Shown here in pieces: positions 48,857-58,859 of a stretch of 64,000 bases of DNA. Position 1 is the first letter of the stretch; each line of letters starts with the position of its first letter. The notes below the pieces were generated by a model. The model did no database searches and was not told the origin of the DNA. It saw only the letters and a program-made list of their open reading frames with translations. The position numbers and the translations under genes were made by a program. Source of the stretch: Tetrapyrgos nigripes (taxonomy: Eukaryota > Basidiomycota > Agaricomycetes > Agaricales > Campanellaceae); the NCBI GenBank assembly GCA_013368315.1, contig JAACJM010000217.1:62001-126000 (forward strand), written 5' to 3'.

Positions 48857-49456
48857 TCAGCCAACAAGTTCCCTCGCCCTATCAACGGCGTCGCAGGCAT
48901 CTCTCAATCCAAATGCTGCTTTGAAGACGAATTCCTCTCGGTGCTTTGAAGAGCAATTCGGGCAAGCGCCATTGCTTTTGTGGGTATATTTGAGTACTTG
49001 CTGATGAGCTTCATGTTCTGAAACATTTGTGAGTGAAAAGACTGATGGATACTGATTCAAAACGTACCGATACCGAACATTCTCTCTTCGCTGACCCGGA
49101 CCGAATATACCAGTTTGAATCCCTTCGACTTGTCTTTGCACCTCCACTGCGTCTCGGTGTGCGACGGGTACAGCCGATTTTGCAGGCTTTGCCGTTTCTA
49201 AAGGACAGGACGTACACCCAAGCATCCCTCTTCACCCTAGCGGAAACTGGCCTAACCACCCAGTCATGGAAAACCAGAAACTTGCGGAAACGGTGAATGA
49301 ACGATATGTAGAGTAGCATATCACGTACCACCATGAGTACGTGAATGTATTTGGGGCTTTGAGGACGTGTAGGCCCAGGCGGCAATGACAGAGGTGGGAG
49401 GCGGTGACCAAAGCGTCGGTCGCGTGATTATTGCTCGCGTCAATTCCTTCTCCCAA
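48857..49456 (-). pseudogene. T5orf172/GIY-YIG-like (MUG113 type) protein, frameshifted
   Basis: The N-terminal exon, in the frame of HVLKAPNTFTYSW, is spliced (intron 49328-49250 approx.) to WPVSARVKRDAWVYVLSF and KACKIGCTRRTP. This pattern (VYVL...KIG-T) is typical of T5orf172/MUG113 domains, a branch of the GIY-YIG nuclease fold. One base is missing near 49160. The next frame resumes RQWRCKDKSKGFKLVYSVRV, and, after an intron of about 50 bp (GTACGT...TTTCAG), EHEAHQQVLKYTHKSNGACP and CSSKHREEFVF, with a CPNC-type zinc pair, as expected for the family's C-terminal part. No intron explains the shift. The first 20 codons overlap the promoter of the gene to the right. Confidence 0.55.
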
Positions 49457-49570
49457 CTCCCTCTCATTTCCTTCCTTTCCCTCTCTTAAAACTCGAAGGC
49501 ACAGACTTCTCTTTCCTTTCTCCTTCTCCTTCTCTTTCTCTTTCCGCTTTTGTCTCAGGACCCTCTCAAT

Positions 49571-51579
49571 ATGTTTACCACCTCATCTCGTTCTCTCACT
49601 CCACCCGATAGCGAAGACCAATACGTTGAAATGTCAGTGATGCCGCAGGAGCAGCAGGATGGTATCATTTCACAAGATGTAGCGGATAATCTGCTGGACT
49701 TTGAGGATTTTGGCCCTCCTCGTCCTCATTCTGTACCTACTTCTCAGTTGGGACTTGATGAAAGTGCCGAGGTATTCCCAGCGTCTCTCTCAAGATCTCC
49801 AGATAGACCCCTTGACATACTGGATACACCAGATGATGCTATCGAATTCGAGGGCAATTTACTCCAGTCATCCCCCTTGTCGTCACCTTCGTCACGAGCT
49901 CACCCGTCTCCTCTGCGGCAATCGCTTTCGCCAGTTTCTCGTACTTCTGTACCTCATCTATCCGACCCGACGGATGTGCCATCTGGGGATGCTTTAGTCG
50001 CACAGATCCTCCAGGACTCCGAGAACGATCATTCTCATAGATATCACCTCCGGACCCGTCAGCTTCGCCAGTTAAACCCTTACAAATTCGACGCCCAGGT
50101 GTATAAACGCTCTCTGAAGGATAATCCAGATGCCATAGTGAAGGTTCGGAGTCCAGATCGTGAACGCCATCGTCATCAAGAAGACCGGTACGAAGAGGAG
50201 TCTCAGGATAGGGCGTATACTCAGCTAGAGGATGAAGATCAAATGCAGGCCGGTCCCGACCGACAAGCAAACAACAGCTTCGATTTAGAGCCAATGGACA
50301 TTGAGGAAGAGCCAGATATTGTTGCGGACCGGAAAGAGTGGAAAGCTGAAGAGAGAGCAAAACTACGGGCTCAAAAGGAATGAGAGCGTCTACAACGGCA
50401 GAAGAAAGTGAAACCATTCCCACTGACTCCTTTCGCAGTAAGTCCAGGTACTTTACGGTGCTTTACTCTTTAGCTGACCGTTCTTAACCAGGAAATCCGA
50501 AACACAACGCACCCTGATCCCACTTCGCCTACACCAAACCCATTGCCCAGCCCTCCCATCGTTCCGCCAACACACCGAGTTAGGGTTCACAGCACCTCAT
50601 CTGACAGCCACAGAGTCTCCACGCCAATTCCTCAGCGGGCTTCTTCACCGGTATCAACCACAGGTCGGAGTGAAATGTCCCTTCCCCAAATCCTGGTATA
50701 ATTATGGACGATGAATTCACGCGGCTCTCTCCCGGCGCTTCTGACATTAATGCACCACCTGTCACCGACGGCGATGTAGATATCGATTTGACTGGTCCCC
50801 AGAGCAGCGACGAAAATCAGTCAGAGACTCAATCTGATTCTGCATCAGAGATCGTCTCCTCTAGCTTGAGCAAGCGGGAGAAGGAGCGATTGAGAGCCAA
50901 GGAGAAAGTACAACAAAAGAACATGAAACGGCAGGAAATACTTGGACGCATGTGCCCAGCGTTCATGATGAAAAGGATGCTTGGTGATGGGCTCAAGGCT
51001 CAGACTCGACTGCAAGGCCAAAGAAATTCGAAGGAAAACGATGCTCCTCTTCAACCTGGTCAAGCTCGTTCCAGAAGGGTTGTTACTTCTTCACCTCGAG
51101 CAATCCGAGGGGACCACGACTCTTCAGACGACGATGACACAGCAGGCCAAGTCTTGCCCTCGACTTCATCTCGCAGATCTCCTGGATGGCAAGAAGACGA
51201 CATGGACCTCTCTCATTTCTCTGACTCCGAAAACCCGCTTCGACGAACACCATCTCCAGCACAATCCATCCCTGTCGAAGTCATAGAATTGTCTGATAGT
51301 GGCGACGAGAGCGACGATGAAGGAGACGTCAATGAAGAGAGGATTAATCAGTATCTTCAGGACGATAACGTGGCTATGGAGGAAACTCTCATTGACTACA
51401 TGCTCTACCGTCGATCCACACTAGTCTTAGTCTTCACCAAGGATGATGCTGGCAGAGATATTTTTTGGCGGAAGCGTGTTGCAAGGGATGGTTGCACTGG
51501 GAGTAGCAGTGATGAGGCTGTGGCTTTGGAAGGATCGTTAGGCACAGGCAGCGGCTTGACGAAAGCGTCGGTCGCGTGA
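49571..51579 (+). pseudogene. Mms22/Mus7-like DNA-repair scaffold, N-terminal relic
   Basis: The start MFTTSSRSLTPPDSEDQY (49571) follows a CT-rich promoter. An acidic, Ser-rich region leads to RYHLRTRQLRQLNPYKFD, KRSLKDNPDAIVKV, the conserved patch of fungal Mms22/Mus7 proteins, which protect replication forks with Rtt101. An in-frame TGA stop (50381-50383) interrupts RAQKE-stop-ERLQRQKKVKPFPL. CGA to TGA at a CpG would explain it. Beyond an intron the exon starting MDDEFTRLSPGASD (50704) carries EKERLRAKEK, RMCPAFMMKRML and ETLIDYMLYRR, again typical. The protein ends at 51579, whereas the family is usually well over 1,000 residues, so most of the C-terminal part is missing. The match is moderate. 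Confidence 0.55.
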
Positions 51580-52967
51580 TCCACTTCATTCTTCACCTAT
51601 TCAGCTCGTCTTTCCTCTCCTCCTCGTTTGTGTTGAAATACGTTGGGGCACGAAAAGCAGGGGGAAAGAACGTTTGACCTCGTATTGGTACCAGAGGCAA
51701 AATCCTCGAGGTCAATGGGAGCGATGCAACCCGTATCCCTTCCAATAACGGGTAGAACCACCCATAACCCCATACGTATACGAGACACTATGCCACGCTG
51801 AGAATACCCAGCCTATGCCACCACCGATCATTTAGATGCCCTCGACTGACGATCTAGTCCAGATGAGAGTCCGAAACCCCAAATCCAAGTTGAAAAAACC
51901 GGACTGGTGAACAAGCGGGAACGTCACGGTGATGAGTGCGTAGTGGGTACCAGCTGGACAAAGTCCAGAGAAGATGATCGCTCTGTCCACCTGATGACGA
52001 CGTAATGCTAAGGTATAGGAGATAGCGACAGTGGCTTTCTCAGGGAGTGGAGACGAGAGGCAGAATATTGTCCAAGAATAATAAAGGAGCTATGGGAAGA
52101 GTCGGGTAGGATTCTAAACTGCATATCATTAGCAAAAAAAAATGCAAGAATGACCAGTACGCTTACCGTGCGGCCACCGCATAGACGCAAATTCTATCTG
52201 TATCAGAAGACGAAACAAGTTCGTCTTCAAGGGACGGAAATGATCGGTCTAGAGTATTCAGCGTCTTTTAGCGCGTGAACGACTCTACCAGGCACGTAAA
52301 TAGCGATGGGATGGTAGCAGCAATGAAAACAGCCATGCTATGGGGTAGCAGGCAAAAAGGGCCAGTTTTGATGAAGCGAGAGCCAGGACGCAAAGTTCAT
52401 GAGATGCGATATCTTCCATGCTAGTATTTTGAGTACCAGCTGGGTCGTCGAAGAGTAAGACGTTGGCAATGTCTTCAGACGACATTCCTTCGAGCCCGTC
52501 CCACTAGCATAACCAATACGAATATCAGAGACTCGCTCCACCGCTCCTTTCAACAGCAACAATGGAGCGATCGTTGACTGTAACGCTTGTATGAATGGAA
52601 TACATGTATGAATCGTCGAGTTGAATCGTCAATAGTACCGGATTCCTTCTTCCCTGCATCTGGGAGGTATTTCAGTTGGCTATCGCGTTCACAGTATCAG
52701 ACGACCCACGTACAACAAGTAAAAGCATTCCCATTGCCAATCTGTAGGCAAAGACTTGCAAAACGACTCTGGTAGGATCACCAGTGCCCGTCCAGCATTT
52801 TCATTGTTTTGCTAACACTGTACACGGAGAAAGAAAGACGATTAGAAGTCTTCAGTATAAGGAGAAAGAACACCCACATAAACATACATGACCAGAACGT
52901 ACGGAGAAAACAGTCCCAATGACCATTCTCCTATCTTCTCATCATGTCATGTTGAAATTGCGCGACG
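51580..52967. other. Region without a supported gene
   Basis: Contains copy A of the dispersed short repeat (52181-52230) and several frames of 60-75 codons that do not link up. The sequence directly after 51580 is CT-rich (cctctcctcctcg), like a promoter, but no start codon with a good frame follows. Confidence 0.45.
52181..52230. repeat. Dispersed short repeat, copy A (partial)
   Basis: Matches copies B to D over the gaattctatctgtatcagaa / cgaaacaagttcgtctt part. Plus orientation. Confidence 0.6.
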
Positions 52968-54430
52968 TTAGACTATTTCGGTGACCCAGTGACCCAAAGC
53001 CTTGCGAAATCGATGATGTCCACGGCCACCTGGAAGAGGAAATACAACCCGACGAGCCCCAGGACCCAGAGTCAGTTGCGATAAGCTATAAAGAATGAAA
53101 AAAGCGTACCCGGTTGGGATATGCGAGCCTCCAATGCACACCATAACCACCAGAGCTTCACCAATCCGTGCCAACCAACGAGTTCTCAGCTCCAGGAAAC
53201 CCCGATAACGACGTCGGAAAGGTACCAACCCAACGAGAAATGGCCAGTGTCATATGTCTTGGTTCTGGGAGATTGATGAGCTGGCAGGTATTGATCGTTC
53301 TGGAGAACGTCTACAGGGACTGGGGTAGTCGGACTCGCGTGCGTTATCGATAACGACCTTGGAAACTAGGTAGAGAAGGTCCCAAACGTTGGAAAAATTT
53401 CCAGAATAAAAATCCGCATGTACGTCGAGGACATAATGCCCTCAACACCCAAACCACTGAGACCAGCACCAAGCTGCGCCCATCAGCGGATTCCTAGCCC
53501 CAATAGACTTCGCTAACGAAGCCCGAAGCATTTCAATCCAGCCGAAAACGACTTGGCACGTATGTCTTCAGGGTCTCCGTATGAGTAACTGTCTTCAAAA
53601 AGATCTTTACTATACACTGACTTCAAACAGGGACTCCAAGACTTCGTCTACCGAGTTTGCAAAGCCTGACAGAAAAAAAAATCAGATTACGATCATGAAG
53701 AGACGCCGCCGCAACTCACTGAGAGATCCAAACTCCTTCCTCAATTCCCACATCCAATGAGTCACATACTCCATTACGGACCACCGCATATGCTTCAGAT
53801 CAATCCTCAACAATCTATCATCCTCGTTCCATCTATTCTGTGTCCATTCTTCGTCTCCCAAAAATCCTCAAAGTAGACCGAACGAGCCCGTGGAAGCTGT
53901 TCAGAGGAACAGAATTCTTTCCGGGCTAGTAGTATATCAGAGATCATGACTTTGGATTGAAGGGAATGATGACATACATCCGACCTGACCAAATTCTTCA
54001 ATTTGGAGGGGCTTGGATTAGCCTTTGATTTGCGAGAAATGGTCCTCTTCTTGCTTGGAGTCTCGACGAGGTCAATGAGAGCACTACTAAATCTATTGAC
54101 TCAGAGCGTGAGATGCAGCAAAAGTGAACACGCACTCTTGCTTGGGCTTGTCTGTCAAAAGGACAAAAATGGTTTTCCCAATCGGAGGTGGTCTAAAAAA
54201 TCGTATGAATTATAAGTGTCAGCATTGAAGAACGCCCCCAGTCACAAGTCAATGCACCTGATATTTAAGATACAAATCATCCATGAAAGTTTTCCTTGCT
54301 TCCGGTTTCCAAGGAATGAGGAACCTGGAGTATAAGCGTCAGCTTGGAAAGAAAAGGAGGAGGAGGAGGAGGAGGAGGAGGAGGAGAAAAGAACTACCTT
54401 GCTACTGTACTGCAGATCTTCACACAACGG
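52968..54430 (-). CDS. Possible multi-exon hypothetical gene, perhaps decayed
   Basis: Several minus-strand pieces look like exons with splice sites: ADAYTPGSSFLGNRKQGKLS (54.3 kb), RPPPIGKTIFVLLTDKPKQE (54.2 kb), SALIDLVETPSKKRTISRKS (54.05 kb), RLLRIDLKHMRWSVMEYVTH (53.8 kb), DFYSGNFSNVWDLLYLVSKV (53.4 kb), and the end TRWLARIGEALVVMVCIGGS spliced to VAVDIIDFARLWVTG (stop 52969). I cannot join them into one clean frame, and I recognise no family. It may be an intact gene with many introns or an older relic. Confidence 0.35.
54356..54390. repeat. (AGG)n microsatellite
   Basis: About ten AGG units. On the minus strand it encodes a run of Ser in one frame. It may mark a disordered loop or an intron. 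Confidence 0.9.
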
Positions 54431-54460
54431 TGTCTCCTTCGCGAAGAAAGACCGATGTGG

Positions 54461-54545
54461 CGATAGAAGCGCATTCTATCTGCACCAGAGGACGAAACAC
54501 ATTCGTCTTCAGATATTGTAGCACCGAAACGAATTCGAATGCTAG
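54461..54545 (+). repeat. Dispersed short repeat, copy B
   Basis: Contains gatagaagcgcattctatc, ccagaggacgaaacacattc and the end caccgaaacgaattcgaatg. Confidence 0.75.
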
Positions 54546-54937
54546 AGTGGGGGAGAGAGAGAAAGAGCGAGAGGAAGTTCAAGATGGGAGTCAAGACAAT
54601 AGATTAGACCTGACGCAAGTTGATTACTTCTTCACACACATGACGCAGAACAATAACGCAGAAGTCTTAGTTACTAATACTATTAGTATTAGTACAATAA
54701 CGCAGGCTGTATCAATCACAGTTGACGCTCTTGGGGCATGGTCTTCATCCAGAAGACCATCTAAATAGTAAGACGTACAAGAGAGAGACATGATAGGTAA
54801 ACTCGTAGCTAAAGCTTCTTAAGGAGAGAACGTGGCATTGTCTATAAAAAGGAGTCAAAAGTAGAGGAAGAGGATGTGCTAGTGACGTCAAAAAGGAGTC
54901 AACTTTGCTAACAACTAATACATATTTGTTCGTTTTT

Positions 54938-56739
54938 CTAGTCAGACAGTAAAGTTGCGATTATTTGTAGCACATTATTGATTGCCCGTGCGGCTAGTTT
55001 TTTAAGTTTGTGTTCAACTTCGCCTTCCCAAACTTTCAAAACATGCTCCTGCCAACTGTGTAAGAAAGCTGTGAACCAGCTAAAAAAGTAGAGTATCTCA
55101 TCGAAATTATTCAAAGATGAAGAGGACTTCCACTTTCGAGTAATTTGAAAGCCTTTTGTCTAACTGACTGTCAGTTATTGGGACAGTGTAGTACGTGTAA
55201 AACTCACTTTGCTGAACTGAGCCGTGTAGACAAACCAGTAATCCAATGTAATGACAACACCAAAGAAAGGCTGAGTGATCGTTAGGTGATGGTAGATCAC
55301 AGCTCCAACAAGCAGAGACAGGTACAATTGATTTTGAGCCTGTTGTAGAGCATGGGTCTTCCATTCCAACGCAAACAGTGGAATCCAAAGCTCCTGCTCA
55401 GGCCGGTTGCCCACGCTGGAAAAAATTGCCTTGAGAAAATCTTGGGTCTTTGGGTTGACATTGTTTAGACGGAGTATACTCCAGAAGAAGACATCCGGTT
55501 TGAAGCAGTCTCCCGCTGCGAATGATAGACCTTCGATAGGCTGGAGTGCTAGAAATTGTTTCTCAGCAAAGGCCCGACTGGTTGCTGTCAGCATGACATA
55601 GAATCATCAATGATTCAACTTACCTATAGTTTCCTTCTCCCAAATGTATTCCGACAATGTCCCGAATTGCCACATCAACATCAAGCCTCATCTCCCCTTC
55701 ATCCATCTTGTCATGCCATCTTGCAGTATGGCTGTACAATTCCATAGCTTTGATAAATGATATTTGTTCACTGCGGCGGAATGGTCTAGAGAAGTTCTCT
55801 TGAGGGGCTTTCTTCTTCCAATAATACTCGAGGATGTAAGCATACGCAGTCGAGGTAGGTATATCAGGAATATCGCCAAATTGTTCAAAAAATTCCTTAG
55901 TGAGGCCATACTGTGTCGCGAGTACAAAGTTTCTGAGTTGCGGCTCCCCCAAACTGAATCCGCCCCCCTCCTCCCCAGAACTGGTGCTGCCTTCCTCCTC
56001 CTCAGAATTGGGCTTGCCCCAGGTCCCGTTGAGGTGCTTCACCTGATCTGCGATTTTGAACTGTCGGTCAGGTGTCATTTGAGCAAGAGCGGGAGAAATT
56101 GAGTTGTTGAGGTGTTGGTCCAACACCTAAAGCCTGTTAGTACTTATAAATAAAGCGCAAAGAAATTATCTACAACATACCTTCAAAGCTGCGTACCGAG
56201 GCCACTTCTCCCAAATTAGGGTATTTGTCCGATGAACATTGACCTTGACCTTGAGCTTCTCCAAGTATTCGTTAAAATGCTCTGAACTATTCGCTATCCT
56301 ACAAATTACTTTGAGCATGAAGAGAAGAAGAGAAGATAGGGACCAACCGGTCTACTTACAGACTCCATGCATCTCCCATTATGAGAATGTCCCCGGATGC
56401 TGGTTCTCCACGCTTGCCTTTGCGGGACGTCTGCTGCTTGGGAAGCCCATGGTTGTGCCTTTGTTCTTCAAGTAGCTCATCAGTGCTGGATGATGTGTCG
56501 GCTCGGATGGAGGAGGATTGACTCGTCGTTGTCGTGTGTTCTTCGTAGCTACTCCCATCATCAGTCTCTTGATCAGCGCTCTCTTGATCACTCGGCTCCT
56601 CTTGATCACTCGGTTGGCCTGTCGACATTGGACTGCCTTGACTGCCTGTCGACATTGGACTGCCTGTCGACATTGGACTGCCCGTCGACATTGGACTGCC
56701 TGTCGACATTGGACTGCCTGGCTTTGCGACAAATGACAT
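54938..56739 (-). CDS. Hypothetical protein Y (SPMSTG repeats, hydrophobic segment)
   Basis: Start at 56739 (MSFVAKP) with five SPMSTG repeats (56629-56725), then an acidic Ser/Glu/Asp-rich region. Introns lead to a globular part: YLEKLKVKVNVHRTNTLIWE, KVLDQHLNNSISPALAQM, LRNFVLATQYGLTKEFFEQF, MELYSHTARWHDKMDEGEMR, ALQPIEGLSFAAGDCFKPD and PEQELWIPLFALEWKTHALQ. A hydrophobic stretch is LYLSLLVGAVIYHHLTI. The last exon gives FSWFTAFLHSWQEHVLKVWE and ends at 54938. The order of segments (Q-rich helix, GAxVYxxL, AQF) matches gene X at 59-61 kb, so the two look like distant paralogs. Function unknown. Confidence 0.65.
56629..56725 (-). repeat. 18-bp coding repeat (SPMSTG), about five units
   Basis: Tandem gacattggactgcctgtc units, each encoding six residues at the N-terminus of gene Y. 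One unit is altered (QGSPMSTG). Confidence 0.92.
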
Positions 56740-57462
56740 TGGAGCTGCTGTTCTCTGTCAGTATTAGGCAACGAGAAAATGTGGACGCCGTGAGCGTAAG
56801 ATTGGAGTAGAAGGAGGGGAGTTAGAAATGAATGACGGTGACGCACATGTGGTTTAGACAAAAGCGTTGACAAAACGCTAGCAGGCCCTGGGTTCCACAG
56901 ATAGAAGCGGATTCTAACTGTACCAAAGAACGAAACAAATTCGTCCCCGAATCGTGTCGCACCGAAACGTATTCGAATGCCAATAAGATGGAGGGGGTGG
57001 GAGTGAGAGCCAAGACGACAATTGACCAAGTTACATAAGGAATATAATAAGTGCGCCTAATTAGACGGTAGACCGCCTTGATCGAAAGCCGAAAAACGAG
57101 CCTCAGGATGGTGTAATCAGCTCGAACGCATAAATTCAGTTACAGTACCTCAATGCTATGGGTCTCTAAGCTCTAAGAGTGGACAAGATACTACTACAAA
57201 GTGTTTATAAACTACAATGTTTCATATCGTAATGAAGAGCCCACGTCACGGCTGGGATGAGTGCGTTTTTGTCAGGCGTTTTTGAGCAGGAGTAAATCTC
57301 GAGTATTTCTACATTGGCCGACTGCCCCATATGGGACCGAATCTAGGCCGATCTTCTATATGGGGTAGTTTCGGCGCCGTTGAAAAACCCGAGATTTATT
57401 CTCCTCCAAAAAGTTCGTCCAAATATGCACTCACCCCGGCCGTGCGTAGCCTTGAAACGCGG
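56740..57462. other. Intergenic spacer with repeat copy C
   Basis: The promoter side of gene Y (minus strand, reading left) contains copy C of the dispersed repeat (56901-56982). No gene is supported. Confidence 0.5.
56901..56982 (+). repeat. Dispersed short repeat, copy C
   Basis: Contains atagaagcggattctaactg, aacgaaacaaattcgtcc and caccgaaacgtattcgaatg. About 75-80% like copy B by eye. It lies 160 bp upstream of gene Y's start. Confidence 0.75.
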
Positions 57463-58454
57463 TCACAATCTCCCATTGCGATCCTGCTTTACACTGCCGT
57501 TGTCGTTGTCGTTGTCGTCATCGTTGTCGTTGTCGTTGTCGTCATCGTCGTCGTCATCGTCCTGCATTGAGAATCCCCTGTTACAATAACTGTTTATCCC
57601 CAAGGAACACAAATGCGTCGTATAGTAAAGACTTACAAATTCACAGCAGTGGGAGACAGACCATCAACTGTTGTAGGCGAAGCATTCTCTGTTGGGATAA
57701 CAGTATTCTCTGTCGAGGACGAATCATTGTCCTCTGATGAGGATGAATCATTCTCCTCTGATGAGGACGAATCACTCTCTGCTGAACGAGTGGGGCGAAC
57801 AATGAAGTTTCGAGACTGGATCCTGACAGTAGGCATGGGTACAACAATTCTACCATGTTTGGTGATGGCGACAATGTCAGGTAGCTGAAAACGAATATCT
57901 GGAAGTAGAACATTGTACGCCAGTCGTTTAGTGTAGTGATTAACACTTGCGTCGCGTGCACGAACGAGGACACCAGATTCGGGGGAGACCGTGACCACGT
58001 CAGAATCCCATGAGGGACGGGCAACGAAGCCACAGGAGGGATTAGTTGGTATAACGGAAGAGTGTGGGATGTTGTCTGCGTCCTTTTCAAGCTCATCACG
58101 CGGACTTCCTCCTTCAGGTGTGCTGGCTCTGGGTATAGATTGGTCAGGACGCCGCGAGTGACGGGGAGCGACATCGCCGGGGATGTTGTCTGCGGCTTGG
58201 TCAGGACGCTGTGAGTGACGGGGAGCGACGTCGCCGGGGATGTTATCTGCGGCCGGCCGATCTTGTCCTTCAAGCTCATCATAAGAGCTTCCTCCTTCAC
58301 ATGTGCTGGCTGCATGCACCTGTACCTCGGTTCCATTGAGGCCGCTCCCTCCTTTTCCTCCAGATGGCTCACCACCAGGGAGAACTGGGGGTATAGATGC
58401 TGTGGGTGCAGATGCAATTGACAAAGGGTCCTGGATGTTGGATTGAGACAGCAT
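57463..58454 (-). CDS. Hypothetical protein Z (disordered, acidic tail)
   Basis: Start at 58454 (MLSQSNIQDPLS). It begins with a Pro/Gly/Ser region, then two copies of AADNIPGDVAPRHS(Q/R)RPDQ and a shorter third trace. A compact segment follows (SGVLVRARDASVNHYTKRLA, LLPDIRFQLPDIVAITKHGR, IVVPMPTVRIQSRNFIVRPT), then Ser/Glu/Asp repeats (SDSSSSEENDSSSSED). An intron near 57635-57577 joins an extremely acidic Asp/Asn tail from a trinucleotide repeat, ending at 57463. No enzyme motif. The compact segment could be a small beta-rich domain. Its upstream flank carries a duplicated piece of the start of gene X. Confidence 0.5.
57497..57567. repeat. GTT/GTC trinucleotide repeat coding Asp/Asn
   Basis: A mixed gttgtcgtcatcgtc array. 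On the minus strand it gives the D/N-rich tail of protein Z. Confidence 0.9.
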
Positions 58455-58859
58455 AGGTGGAGGATGAGATGTCTGAAATAGAGCGTCAAGTGGCTACGGT
58501 GGTTAGACGTAGCAGCTTTAAAACGTACCCTTAAGAAATTTACGTTGTTTAACAGTTGGGATTAAGTGAGTAAGCGATACAAGCGAGATACAAGTACAAG
58601 GAACGATGGCGTTCGAGGATAATGCCTGTGTTGTCATGTGATTCTAGATCCAGCCCTACGCGCTTTGTAGGGGAGGATGTGCCGGAAGGGGTTTTGTGAT
58701 CAGAGGAGCGCATTCTTTAACCGGTTGCTCAGAAGGTGAGTTGTTGAAGAGGCGAACTCTACAACAAGGCGGATTGACAGACGAGTCTATGTGGAATGAC
58801 AAAATAAATACAGATGTGTAAAGGAGGGATATTCTAGAGGTGTGAAGAGTCTATAACGA
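58455..58859. other. Spacer containing a duplicated 5' end of gene X
   Basis: Bases 58656-58784 are nearly identical to 61569-61697. Read on the minus strand they contain an ATG at 58713 and the first ~18 codons of gene X, after which the frame diverges. This is a truncated duplicate gene start. Confidence 0.85.
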
